From NCBI GenBank assembly GCA_031290325.1, contig JAITNU010000110.1, forward strand, positions 1 to 10,516: 10,516 nucleotides of DNA, given 5' to 3'. This DNA comes from Treponema sp. Its GTDB lineage: Bacteria > Spirochaetota > Spirochaetia > Treponematales > Breznakiellaceae. The first letter of the stretch is position 1. Every line of letters starts with the position of its first letter. The position numbers were made by a program, and so were the translations under genes. The notes under the pieces are model-generated. The model was not told the origin of the DNA. It saw only the letters and a list, made by a program, of their open reading frames with translations, and searched no databases. Below, piece by piece: positions 1 to 6,861 of the stretch.

Positions 1-57
1 ACGGATTTCCTGAACGCGCCGGAATATAACACGCTCGTGCAGGAATTAAAGAAATAA
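1..57 (+). CDS. mtlA: Mannitol PTS permease EIICB, C-terminal end (partial)
   Basis: Only the last 18 codons and the TAA stop are present, so the 5' part lies outside the window. The tail reads TDFLNAPEYNTLVQELKK, which resembles the closing helix of the cytoplasmic EIIB domain of mannitol permeases (a FLNSPxYDxLxxEL type ending). MtlA imports mannitol through its membrane EIIC domain and phosphorylates it from a cysteine in EIIB. The assignment rests on this short tail together with the five mannitol/PTS genes that follow at close spacing. MtlF (EIIA) is separate here, so this is expected to be an EIICB protein without a fused EIIA. The exact domain layout cannot be seen. Confidence 0.7.
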   Translation, partial: TDFLNAPEYNTLVQELKK

Positions 58-75
58 CAACAAAAGGAGCTAACC

Positions 76-342
76 ATGAAGGAATTCACCTTTACCATAA
101 GCGACCCGAACGGGATTCATGCACGCCCGGCAGGAATACTCGCGGAAAAAATGCAGACATTTACCAGTACCATTACCATTATAGGGGATGGGAAAAGTTG
201 CGACGGGAAAAAGTTGTTCGCGCTTATGAAACTGCGGGTCAAGAACGGGGAAAGTATGGTACTCAGGGCGGAAGGCGCGGATGAGGAAGCAGTGGTAGAA
301 GCGGCAAAATTTGTTTTGACCGAACACCACCTGATCGGGTAA
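76..342 (+). CDS. ptsH: HPr-type phosphocarrier protein of the mannitol operon, Ser46 replaced by Lys
   Basis: This 88-residue protein is a normal-sized HPr, the small cytosolic carrier that takes phosphate from Enzyme I and passes it to EIIA domains. The active-site motif GIHARPAG is intact, with the phosphorylated His15 and neighbouring Arg17 at canonical positions. The second signature, around residues 43-54, reads DGKKLFALMKLR. Aligned to classical HPr (K-S46-I-M), it has Lys46 instead of serine, so it should not be a substrate of HPr kinase/phosphorylase. From memory, HPr proteins with KKLFALM-like sequence also occur in clostridia, so the variant is not unique. The start is supported by AAGGAG at 64-69, six bases upstream. 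The gene follows the mtlA stop by 18 nt and precedes mtlR by 3 nt, so it is probably dedicated to the mannitol system. Confidence 0.93.
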   Translation: MKEFTFTISDPNGIHARPAGILAEKMQTFTSTITIIGDGKSCDGKKLFALMKLRVKNGESMVLRAEGADEEAVVEAAKFVLTEHHLIG

Positions 343-345
343 ACC

Positions 346-2418
346 ATGGTGCGGTCTGTTTCATCACGGTTGGTTCGTCTGCTTGATGTATTAATCTCCG
401 GAGACGAGCCAGTGAGCGTTAATGCGCTGGCGCAAATTCTCGGCACGAGCCGGCGGACTATATTCAGGGAACTGGAACGCGTCGATGAAGTACTCTCCCG
501 CTATAACCTGAAAATGGATTCAGTTTCGGGAAAGGGGCTGCAGCTCGTTTGTAGCGCCGAAGAAAAACAAAAACTTTTTCAGGCGCTCCACGAACAGCGC
601 ACGATACTTCCCGGTAACCGGAAAGAACGGCACCTGTGTCTGCTGATCGCGCTGCTTTCAAATAGCGGCGTTATTCAAAAACTTTGTTTCTATGCCGATG
701 ACCTTGGGGTGAGTGAGTCTACCCTCAGCAGTGATCTTGATGAACTTGAGCCGTTTCTCGCCGAACATGCAATTATGCTCATACGAAAAAGCGGACAGGG
801 GGTGTACGCGGTGGGTGCTGAGGAAAATATCCGCCGTGCAATGATTACCGCGCTTTTACGGGATGGCGAAAGCAGCAAAGACGCTTATTCCCAGAATTTC
901 GGCTATCCCCCTGAATATATTGAATATGGCGTGCGGGAACTTTTCAAACAATTTAAGATGAAACTTGACTGGATGACCAATGAATCTGCGGAAATGTTTT
1001 GTGTCTTTCTTATGATTATGGTTGAACGGGTGGAAAAAGGCTTGTTTATTACTGAGCATGATTTTTTAACTACAGCGGTTGACGACCCGTTGCCAGAAAA
1101 AGCTGATGGATTTCAGTGGGATTTGGCGGATTTTCTCGTCGATGGCATAGAACACTATTTTACGGTAAGCCTGCCGCAGGCAGAACGGCGGGATATTGCC
1201 ATGCAGATTAGCGCGTGCCGTGCGAAACAGTACAGTCCGGTGGAAATTGAGTCGCCGGAAAACCGTGAGTTTGTCGCGTCCCTTACGTTTCAAATGATCG
1301 AAGCCTTTGATCCGCATTTAGCACCGGTACTCAAAACCAATGAGCGGCTGGTAGAGGGGTTGCAACGACACATGTATCCGGCATTATCGCGACTTAAAGG
1401 AAAGGTGGCGCTTCAGGACCCGTTTAAGGGGGCGCTGGACCGGCAGTACCCTGAATTATATGTAAAAACAATGGGCGCGGTAAAGGCGCTGGAAAAAATT
1501 TTAAATGTTCCCGTACCGCAGAGCGAGCTTTCATTTATCGCCATACATTTTTACGCGGCGTTTTTCGCGCTGGGAGAAAAAAATATCAGAAAGCGGACAC
1601 TACGGGCGGGCGTTGTGTGCGTCGCCGGTGTTGGTATCTCGTATATGGTCGCTTCTCAGATACGCAAACGGTATGCAGGGGAACTGGAAATTACTATTTG
1701 CGGCTGGAATGATTATGAGGCCTGGGAAAAAACGGATTTTCTTGTTTCAACCCTCCCCCTTGATATTCAGAATAAGGCGGTGCTTTACGTGCATACCATT
1801 CTTGATGATACGGATCATCAGAATATTCGGAATATGATTAATACCTTAGCCTTTGTTGAAAAAACTTCAGCCGGTACTGTTACACGGTTGTCTTTGGGTC
1901 AGCGCATTAACACGGCAATTCCCATATTGGAACAAACCAATAAATTGATTACTGGCTTTACGGTTTTGACGATAGCGGATTCGTGTACTTTTGAAGAATT
2001 GGTGTGGTTTTGCGCTGAATATGCTGGAAAAACAGCGGAAAACGTGCAAAACATACAGCAAAAACTTGTGGAACGGGAAGCGATGTCCTCGCAGGTAATT
2101 ACCGATATGAATATCGTTCTGTTGCATACCCGCTGTATGGACGTAAGCGATCCACTTTTTGTCATTGTTAAACCTGAGAGCAATGTTTTTTCCGGCGCCT
2201 ATTTTCACGGGGCAAAGAGTTGTGTGCTAATGTTACTGCCCAGTCAATGTCCGTATGAAATGACTCAGATTATGGGTAATATCAGCGCCGCACTGGTAGA
2301 AACACCGGCGTTTCTTGATGCGGTATATAGCGGTAACGCGCTGCTTATACGCACTATATTGGAAGCGGAACTGTCCGATTCGGTCGCGCAGTATTGCATA
2401 GAAAAAATAAAACAATAG
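346..2418 (+). CDS. mtlR: Mannitol operon activator, PRD-containing (MtlR, BglG/LicR-type architecture)
   Basis: The 690-residue DNA-binding activator matches the MtlR family in length and layout. An N-terminal HTH spans about residues 5-50 (LGTSRRTIFRELERV is the recognition region), and a second HTH-like segment lies at about 95-150. PRD1 covers about 190-295, PRD2 about 305-410, an EIIB-like domain about 418-505 and an EIIA-like domain about 520-688. Phosphorylatable residues are visible: His342 (LQRHMYPAL) and His401 (IAIHFYAAF) in PRD2, Cys425 (VVCVAGVGIS) in EIIB and His594 (VLLHTRC) in EIIA. They lie near the B. subtilis MtlR sites H342, H399, C419 and H599. PRD1 keeps His270, but its first histidine position appears to be Phe221. 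In the known family, HPr phosphorylates PRD2 to activate, while EIIA/EIIB phosphorylation inhibits. There is no good Shine-Dalgarno, and the ATG lies 3 nt after the HPr stop, suggesting translational coupling. Confidence 0.9.
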   Translation: MVRSVSSRLVRLLDVLISGDEPVSVNALAQILGTSRRTIFRELERVDEVLSRYNLKMDSVSGKGLQLVCSAEEKQKLFQALHEQRTILPGNRKERHLCLLIALLSNSGVIQKLCFYADDLGVSESTLSSDLDELEPFLAEHAIMLIRKSGQGVYAVGAEENIRRAMITALLRDGESSKDAYSQNFGYPPEYIEYGVRELFKQFKMKLDWMTNESAEMFCVFLMIMVERVEKGLFITEHDFLTTAVDDPLPEKADGFQWDLADFLVDGIEHYFTVSLPQAERRDIAMQISACRAKQYSPVEIESPENREFVASLTFQMIEAFDPHLAPVLKTNERLVEGLQRHMYPALSRLKGKVALQDPFKGALDRQYPELYVKTMGAVKALEKILNVPVPQSELSFIAIHFYAAFFALGEKNIRKRTLRAGVVCVAGVGISYMVASQIRKRYAGELEITICGWNDYEAWEKTDFLVSTLPLDIQNKAVLYVHTILDDTDHQNIRNMINTLAFVEKTSAGTVTRLSLGQRINTAIPILEQTNKLITGFTVLTIADSCTFEELVWFCAEYAGKTAENVQNIQQKLVEREAMSSQVITDMNIVLLHTRCMDVSDPLFVIVKPESNVFSGAYFHGAKSCVLMLLPSQCPYEMTQIMGNISAALVETPAFLDAVYSGNALLIRTILEAELSDSVAQYCIEKIKQ

Positions 2419-2426
2419 GAGAAAAA

Positions 2427-2864
2427 ATGACTGAAGTACTAAAGCTTGAGAATATCATTCTCAATCAAAAGGCGGAGACCAGTGAAGCAGTGATTCGCCG
2501 CGTAGGATGCATGCTCGTTGATAACGGGTATGTCAAAGAGCGGTATATCGAGGGGATGCTGGCGCGGGATAAAACTTCGAGCTGCGCCATCGGAAACAGT
2601 ATCGCTATTCCTCATGGGGAAATAGAATACAAAAAAGACATTGTTTCCACTGGTCTCGTGGTAATCACGTATCCTGACGGGGTGGAGTGGAACGGAAAAA
2701 CGGTGCGGCTGGTTGTCGGCATTGCGGCAAAGGGCGATGAACATGTTGATATTCTGGGGAATATCGTTGACGCTCTGGAAGACGAAGCGGATGTGATCAA
2801 GCTGGTAAATACCGGGGACAAGCAGGCGATTTATCAGATGCTGACTGCAACAGGAGGTGTGTAA
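2427..2864 (+). CDS. mtlF: Mannitol-specific PTS enzyme IIA
   Basis: This 145-residue EIIA protein of the mannitol/fructose (PTS_EIIA_2) family accepts phosphate from HPr and passes it to the EIIB cysteine of MtlA. The active-site segment AIPHGEIE is present, with the phosphorylated histidine at residue 63. The length fits a free-standing MtlF. The reading frame extends upstream to an ATG at 2394 inside mtlR. I chose the ATG at 2427 because AGGAG at 2417-2421 precedes it by five bases and overlaps the mtlR TAG stop, and because the family N-terminus (MTEVLKLENIIL) begins there. The stop codon touches the mtlD start, so the two are in one transcript. The same protein can also phosphorylate the regulator MtlR when mannitol is absent, by analogy with Bacillus. 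Confidence 0.94.
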   Translation: MTEVLKLENIILNQKAETSEAVIRRVGCMLVDNGYVKERYIEGMLARDKTSSCAIGNSIAIPHGEIEYKKDIVSTGLVVITYPDGVEWNGKTVRLVVGIAAKGDEHVDILGNIVDALEDEADVIKLVNTGDKQAIYQMLTATGGV

Positions 2865-4010
2865 ATGGCGGATAAATTCGCCGTACACTTTGGAGCGGGA
2901 AACATTGGGCGCGGTTTTATCGGTGAAGTGCTTGTCAAAAATGGTTTTCACGTTGATTTTATCGATGTGAATGAAACCATCATTAACGAGCTGCAAAAGC
3001 GCAAACAATACGATATTGCCTTAGCCTCGCCCAATAAAGAACGCATTACGATACGGGGCGTTGACGGCATCAATAACAAGCTAAACCCCGAAAAGGTGAT
3101 TGCCGCCATCGAAAAGGCGCATCTTGTTACCACGGCTATAGGCCCAAAAATCCTCCCCTTCATTGCGGAACTTATCGCAAAGGGCGTGAACGCCCGCGCC
3201 GCTTCCGGCAGCACAGAACCGCTCGACATCATAGCCTGCGAAAACATGATCGGCGCAAGCGAGTATTTACAGGGGGAAGTGTACAAACATCTTTCAAACA
3301 AGGACTATGCAGACCGCTCTATCGGGTTCCCCAACACCGCCGTTGACCGGATTGTGCCGATTCAAACGCACGAAGATGTGTTATTTGTCAGCGTTGAACC
3401 ATTCCGCGAATGGGTGATTGACGATTCAAAACGAAAAACAAAAATCACCGGTTTAACCAATCTTGAAGGCGTCCATTACGCCGATAATCTGCAGCCCTAT
3501 ATCGAGCGTAAGTTGTTTACGGTGAACACCGGCCACGCGACAGTCGCCTATACCGGCCGTCACTATGGATATAACACCATCGGGGAGGCGATAAGGGATA
3601 CGCGCGTCCTGGGACAGTTACGGAACGTGCTCGCCGAAACCGGGGCGCTGCTCATCAATAAATGGCATTTTGACAAGGGACAGCATGAGGAGTATATCGA
3701 CACGATTATCACCCGTTTTCAAAACCCGTTTATTTCCGATGATATAAGCCGTGTGGCCCGTACGCCGATGCGTAAACTTGGCGCTGAAGAGCGTTTTATC
3801 CGTCCCATACGGGAAGCGAAAGAGCGGGGCCTTGCGTATCAGGCTTTGCTTGAAACAACGGCGTATATCTTTGATTATGATGACCAAACCGACGAAGAAA
3901 GTGTCAATCTGCAACGTATGATAAGAAATAAAGTCGGTGAAGTGGTAAAAACGGTGACCGGTCTTTGTGACGAAGACCTGGTTGGCGAACTGGTGGAGGC
4001 AGTAGTATGA
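2865..4010 (+). CDS. mtlD: Mannitol-1-phosphate 5-dehydrogenase
   Basis: The enzyme oxidises mannitol-1-phosphate with NAD+ to fructose-6-phosphate in the cytosol, linking the PTS product to glycolysis. At 381 residues it matches E. coli MtlD (382) closely. The N-terminal Rossmann motif GAGNIGRGF is at residues 10-18. The polyol-specific long-chain dehydrogenase signature lies around 216-230 (KLFTVNTGHATVAYTG), with the expected catalytic lysine (Lys216) and the companion Asn221 and His224. Other family blocks are SGSTEPLDIIACENM (114-128) and FPNTAVDRIVP (155-165). A strong AGGAGGT at 2852-2858 lies six bases before the start, inside the end of mtlF. The stop overlaps the following ptsI start (ATGA). 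Nothing looks damaged, and the confidence is high because motifs, length and operon position agree. Confidence 0.97.
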   Translation: MADKFAVHFGAGNIGRGFIGEVLVKNGFHVDFIDVNETIINELQKRKQYDIALASPNKERITIRGVDGINNKLNPEKVIAAIEKAHLVTTAIGPKILPFIAELIAKGVNARAASGSTEPLDIIACENMIGASEYLQGEVYKHLSNKDYADRSIGFPNTAVDRIVPIQTHEDVLFVSVEPFREWVIDDSKRKTKITGLTNLEGVHYADNLQPYIERKLFTVNTGHATVAYTGRHYGYNTIGEAIRDTRVLGQLRNVLAETGALLINKWHFDKGQHEEYIDTIITRFQNPFISDDISRVARTPMRKLGAEERFIRPIREAKERGLAYQALLETTAYIFDYDDQTDEESVNLQRMIRNKVGEVVKTVTGLCDEDLVGELVEAVV

Positions 4011-5626
4011 TCACATTGCGGGGTAAAGGTGTCAGTTCCGGTATTGCCTTCGGTAAATTGGTATTTCTTGACCGTGGCGGGTATGTGGCTCAAAAAAACG
4101 CAATATCCGATGTGACCGGTGAGTTACAGCGTTTGCATGCGGCGCGAAAGCAGGCAGGTGAACAACTGAACGCACTGGCGCTGGATATGCAGACAAAACT
4201 TGGAGAAGAACATGCGATGCTCTTTGAGGTACATCGTATGATGCTTGAAGACAGTGACTTTGTTGACCCGATCATGAAGATTATCGAGACCGAGTTGCTT
4301 TGTGCCGAATATGCGGTGGTGACCGCAAGCGCCCGTCTTGCCCAGGAATTTGTTGACATGGAAGACGAGTATATGAGTGCCCGTGCGATTGATGTGCGGG
4401 ATGTTGCCAATCGGATCGTTGCGGTTCTTTCCGGCACCCAGCAGGATGTTACCGCTGGTACCACGCCGATCATTCTTGCCTCCGACGACTTTACCCCCAG
4501 TGAAACGGCGCAATTTAACCGGGACAAGGTTTTGGCTCTTGTTTCGCAGGCAGGGGCGGCCAATTCCCACACCGCGATTTTCGCCCGCACCATGGGGATA
4601 CCGGCGATCATCGGGTTTGGTGCGTCCCTGTCTGCCGGGCTTGCCGGTAAGGAAGCGGCGCTTGATGGTGAAACCGGCACCCTCCACATCGAACCGGCTG
4701 AGGACATCATCGCTACCCTGACCGAAAAGAAAAAGCGGCTTGCAGGTGAGCAGGTACTTTTAGAAAAGTTTCGCGGCAAGGAAACGGTCACCCGGGACGG
4801 GCGTAAACTGAAACTCTACGCCAATATCGGGTCAGTGGCTGATGTGGATGCAGCGCGTTCCGGTGATGCTGAAGGCATCGGTCTTTTTCGGAGCGAATTT
4901 TTGTACCTTGGCCGTGATGACTTCCCCGATGAAAACATCCAATACGAGAGCTATAAAAATGTCGTGGAAAAAATGGGTGATAAACTGGTGATTATTCGCA
5001 CCCTCGACATTGGCGCGGATAAACAGGCGGATTATTTTCACCTGCCCCACGAGGAAAATCCCGCGCTTGGTATGCGGGCTATTCGTATTTGCCTCACCCG
5101 TCCACCCCTCTTTAAGACCCAGCTCCGGGCTATCTATCGTGCATCGGCGCATGGTAACGTAGCAATAATGTTCCCGATGATTAACGCAGCAGAGGAATTA
5201 CGCCGCGCAAAAAACATCGCCGGGGAAGTTCGTGCGGAATTGAGCGTAGAAAAGGTGAGTTTCAATCCCAATGTGCCCATCGGTATTATGATTGAGACAC
5301 CGGCGTCGGTGATCATCAGCGACCTGCTCGCGGAGGAGGCCGATTTTTTCAGTATTGGCACCAATGACCTCACCCAATACACCCTCGCCGTTGACCGGCA
5401 GAATGAAACGCTCAGTGAATTCTGCGACACTCACCATGAAGCCATCATCCGCATGATACGCCTGACCTGCAAAAACGCGCACAAGGCAGGTATCTGGTGC
5501 GGCATTTGCGGTATGCTCGGCGCCGATGCCACGCTGACCAAAACTTTTGTAGACATAGGTATTGACGAACTTTCCGTCGAGCCTTCCTGCATATTAAAAC
5601 TGCGCAGTAACATTGCAGAAATGTAA
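4007..5626 (+). CDS. ptsI: PTS Enzyme I (phosphoenolpyruvate-protein phosphotransferase), short C-terminus
   Basis: Enzyme I starts the PTS by taking phosphate from phosphoenolpyruvate and passing it to HPr. The N-terminal HPr-binding and swivelling domains carry the phosphohistidine motif NSHTAIFARTMGIPAI with His188 (His189 in E. coli). The C-terminal TIM-barrel PEP domain shows EGIGLFRSEFLY with Arg295, RTLDIGADK with Arg331, and the signature FSIGTNDLTQYTLAVDR (448-464). The catalytic cysteine is Cys501 in GICGMLGAD, where most EIs have GICGExAxD. The protein has 539 residues against about 570-575 usually. The shortfall is at the end, which stops about 19 residues after the start of the ELSV motif. 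GGAGG at 3995-3999 supports the start, and the ATG overlaps the mtlD stop. Being in the mannitol operon beside HPr, it probably supplies this transporter specifically. Confidence 0.95.
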   Translation: MITLRGKGVSSGIAFGKLVFLDRGGYVAQKNAISDVTGELQRLHAARKQAGEQLNALALDMQTKLGEEHAMLFEVHRMMLEDSDFVDPIMKIIETELLCAEYAVVTASARLAQEFVDMEDEYMSARAIDVRDVANRIVAVLSGTQQDVTAGTTPIILASDDFTPSETAQFNRDKVLALVSQAGAANSHTAIFARTMGIPAIIGFGASLSAGLAGKEAALDGETGTLHIEPAEDIIATLTEKKKRLAGEQVLLEKFRGKETVTRDGRKLKLYANIGSVADVDAARSGDAEGIGLFRSEFLYLGRDDFPDENIQYESYKNVVEKMGDKLVIIRTLDIGADKQADYFHLPHEENPALGMRAIRICLTRPPLFKTQLRAIYRASAHGNVAIMFPMINAAEELRRAKNIAGEVRAELSVEKVSFNPNVPIGIMIETPASVIISDLLAEEADFFSIGTNDLTQYTLAVDRQNETLSEFCDTHHEAIIRMIRLTCKNAHKAGIWCGICGMLGADATLTKTFVDIGIDELSVEPSCILKLRSNIAEM

Positions 5627-5636
5627 AACGTATCTA

Positions 5637-5659
5637 TTCAGTTGTTCAAAAAAACTGAA
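5637..5659 (+). terminator. Weak AT-rich hairpin after ptsI (terminator doubtful)
   Basis: TTCAGTT (5637-5643) pairs perfectly with AACTGAA (5653-5659) around a 9-nt A-rich loop, 10 nt after the ptsI stop. The stem is AT-rich and is not followed by a run of T, so it is not a convincing intrinsic terminator. It may protect the 3' end or do nothing. Confidence 0.3.
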
Positions 5660-5665
5660 GAATTT

Positions 5666-5714
5666 ACCGCAAAGCGTTTTATGGTTTTACGCTTAACTTT
5701 ATAATCTTTGCGGT
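5666..5714. repeat. Inverted repeat ACCGCAAAG/CTTTGCGGT
   Basis: ACCGCAAAG (5666-5674) is the exact reverse complement of CTTTGCGGT (5706-5714). A second, mostly nested stem, AAGCGT (5672-5677) with ACGCTT (5689-5694), lies inside, so a longer bulged hairpin can form. The bulge holds TATAAT (5700-5705), a perfect -10 hexamer without a clear -35 partner. The ends resemble the hairpin at 10247-10320 (ACCGCAGAG/CTCTGCGGT), suggesting the same repeat family. The T-tract needed for intrinsic termination is weak (TTTCTCTCCT). Confidence 0.55.
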
Positions 5715-5843
5715 TTCTCTCCTAACAGTTATTACGACTGAATACTTACACCCGTTTTTCTTTGTCCATAGGTTTCCCGCTCCCCCTGAGGACTTTATAA
5801 AAATAACAAAAAGTTATAAATCCTTAATACCCGGTTAATGGTC

Positions 5844-5873
5844 TTTTCCCCCCTGCCATCCTATCTTTATTAT
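5844..5873 (+). promoter_or_regulatory. Candidate promoter for the efflux operon
   Basis: TATTAT at 5868-5873 is one mismatch from the sigma-70 -10 box. The best upstream partner at normal spacing is TTTTCC (5844-5849, 18-nt spacer), which is poor. A start near 5880 would give a leader of about 34 nt, made almost entirely of the hairpin at 5877-5900 and the ribosome binding site. This is only a positional suggestion. Read-through from ptsI, or another promoter in this 287-nt gap, is equally possible. Confidence 0.3.
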
Positions 5874-5876
5874 AGC

Positions 5877-5900
5877 GTTGCGCCTCAGAAAGGGGCGAAC
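5877..5900 (+). promoter_or_regulatory. Leader hairpin abutting the adaptor gene's Shine-Dalgarno
   Basis: CGCCTC (5881-5886) pairs with GGGGCG (5892-5897, one G-T wobble) around the loop AGAAA. GTT (5877-5879) and AAC (5898-5900) extend the stem past one bulged G. The Shine-Dalgarno AGGAG (5902-5906) begins two bases after the stem and lies 7 nt before the ATG at 5914. It could tune translation or stabilise the mRNA 5' end, but no ligand-binding or attenuator structure is apparent. Confidence 0.45.
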
Positions 5901-5913
5901 TAGGAGCAAATAA

Positions 5914-6861
5914 ATGGCAAAACAAGCTACGTTCAGTCTGGTAATCGTGTTCTGCGCCGCCGTAATAGCGGCAGTGGGATTCGTTTTTGTGCCTTCATTA
6001 CGGGCAGGCAATGAAGAGGGAACCGGGATATCCGGTGCGCCAGGAGGTGGATCACAGGAGACCGTGTTTTCCATCCGTACCGGGGAAGCGGAACTCCGAA
6101 CCCTCCAGGCATACATTGAGGTGAATGGAAATATCGTAACGGAACAACAGGTTGGGGTGGCCCCTGAGGTGGCGGGGAAACTGGTGTCCATGAAGGTTGA
6201 CCTGGGTTCAACGGTACGCAAGGGAGCGCTGCTCGCGGAAGTGGATCAATCAAAGCCGGGGATGCAGTACACCTTAAGCCCTGTGTACGCCCCCATATCA
6301 GGAACAGTTATCACCACGCCGGTGCCGGTAGGATCAACGGTTTCTACGACCCAGACCCTCATGACCCTTTCGGGAACCAATGCCCTGGAGCTTGAGGCCC
6401 TGATCCCCGAACGGGAGGTAGGACAGTTACAGGTGGGACTCAAGGCAGCGATCACCCTGGAGGCCTTTCCTGGTGAAACCTTCGGCGCCACGGTCAAGCG
6501 GGTTTCCCCGGTAGTGGATACGATTTCCCGGACCAAGAAGATCACCCTCCGGTTTGACCAGGCCGACCGCCGGATCAATCCGGGGATGTTCGCCCGGATA
6601 AAGCTCAACACCCGGACCTATCCTGATGTGGTTACGGTCCCCAGCGAAGCACTGGTGGAAGTCCGGGGGACCACCTCGGTCTACGTGCTGGTGGGCGTGG
6701 ATCAGGTGAGCCTCCGGGAAGTGAGTACCGGAACATCAGTGGATGGGGAGCTGGAGATCAAGTCCGGGCTGTACGCCGGGGACACCGTGGTAGTGCAGGG
6801 ACAGCAGTTCCTCACCGATGGGGCCAAGGTCCGGGTGGTGAACAGGAGAAGCGGCGTATGA
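5914..6861 (+). CDS. RND efflux periplasmic adaptor (membrane-fusion protein) lacking the alpha-hairpin
   Basis: The 315-residue adaptor anchors in the inner membrane through an N-terminal hydrophobic segment (about residues 7-27). Cys14 is not in a good lipobox (VIVFC), so a lipoprotein is unlikely. The lipoyl domain is split into two half-motifs: about 80-110 (VAPEVAGKLVSMKVDLGSTV, then GALLAEV) and about 121-152 (SPVYAPISGTVITTPVPVGS). In AcrA/MexA a long coiled-coil hairpin separates these halves; here only about 12 residues do. A beta-barrel domain (about 156-235) and a membrane-proximal domain (about 240-312) follow. The missing hairpin explains the short length and recalls spirochaete BesA. 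AGGAG at 5902-5906 supports the start. The gene overlaps the permease by ATGA. The substrate is unknown. Confidence 0.9.
   Translation: MAKQATFSLVIVFCAAVIAAVGFVFVPSLRAGNEEGTGISGAPGGGSQETVFSIRTGEAELRTLQAYIEVNGNIVTEQQVGVAPEVAGKLVSMKVDLGSTVRKGALLAEVDQSKPGMQYTLSPVYAPISGTVITTPVPVGSTVSTTQTLMTLSGTNALELEALIPEREVGQLQVGLKAAITLEAFPGETFGATVKRVSPVVDTISRTKKITLRFDQADRRINPGMFARIKLNTRTYPDVVTVPSEALVEVRGTTSVYVLVGVDQVSLREVSTGTSVDGELEIKSGLYAGDTVVVQGQQFLTDGAKVRVVNRRSGV

Noticed and set aside
2394..2426. Upstream ATG extending mtlF by 11 residues
   Set aside because: It sits inside the mtlR end without a ribosome binding site; the ATG at 2427 has AGGAG at the right distance and the family N-terminus.
2439..3008. 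Minus-strand open frame of 189 codons across mtlF and the start of mtlD
   Set aside because: It spans two well-supported genes on the other strand and has no domain signature.
4090..4791. Minus-strand open frame of 233 codons opposite ptsI
   Set aside because: It lies fully antisense to a gene with complete Enzyme I motifs, is a serine- and alanine-rich reading of that gene's complement, and shows no recognisable domain or RBS.
5637..5720. Rho-independent terminator between ptsI and the efflux operon
   Set aside because: Two hairpins exist, but one is AT-rich without a T-tract and the other has a long bulged loop and only TTTCTCT after it, so neither meets the usual form.
6600..6861. Damage or truncation of the adaptor as the cause of its short length
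   Set aside because: The lipoyl, barrel and membrane-proximal regions are all present and in frame, and the ATGA overlap is intact; the shortening is confined to the missing hairpin.
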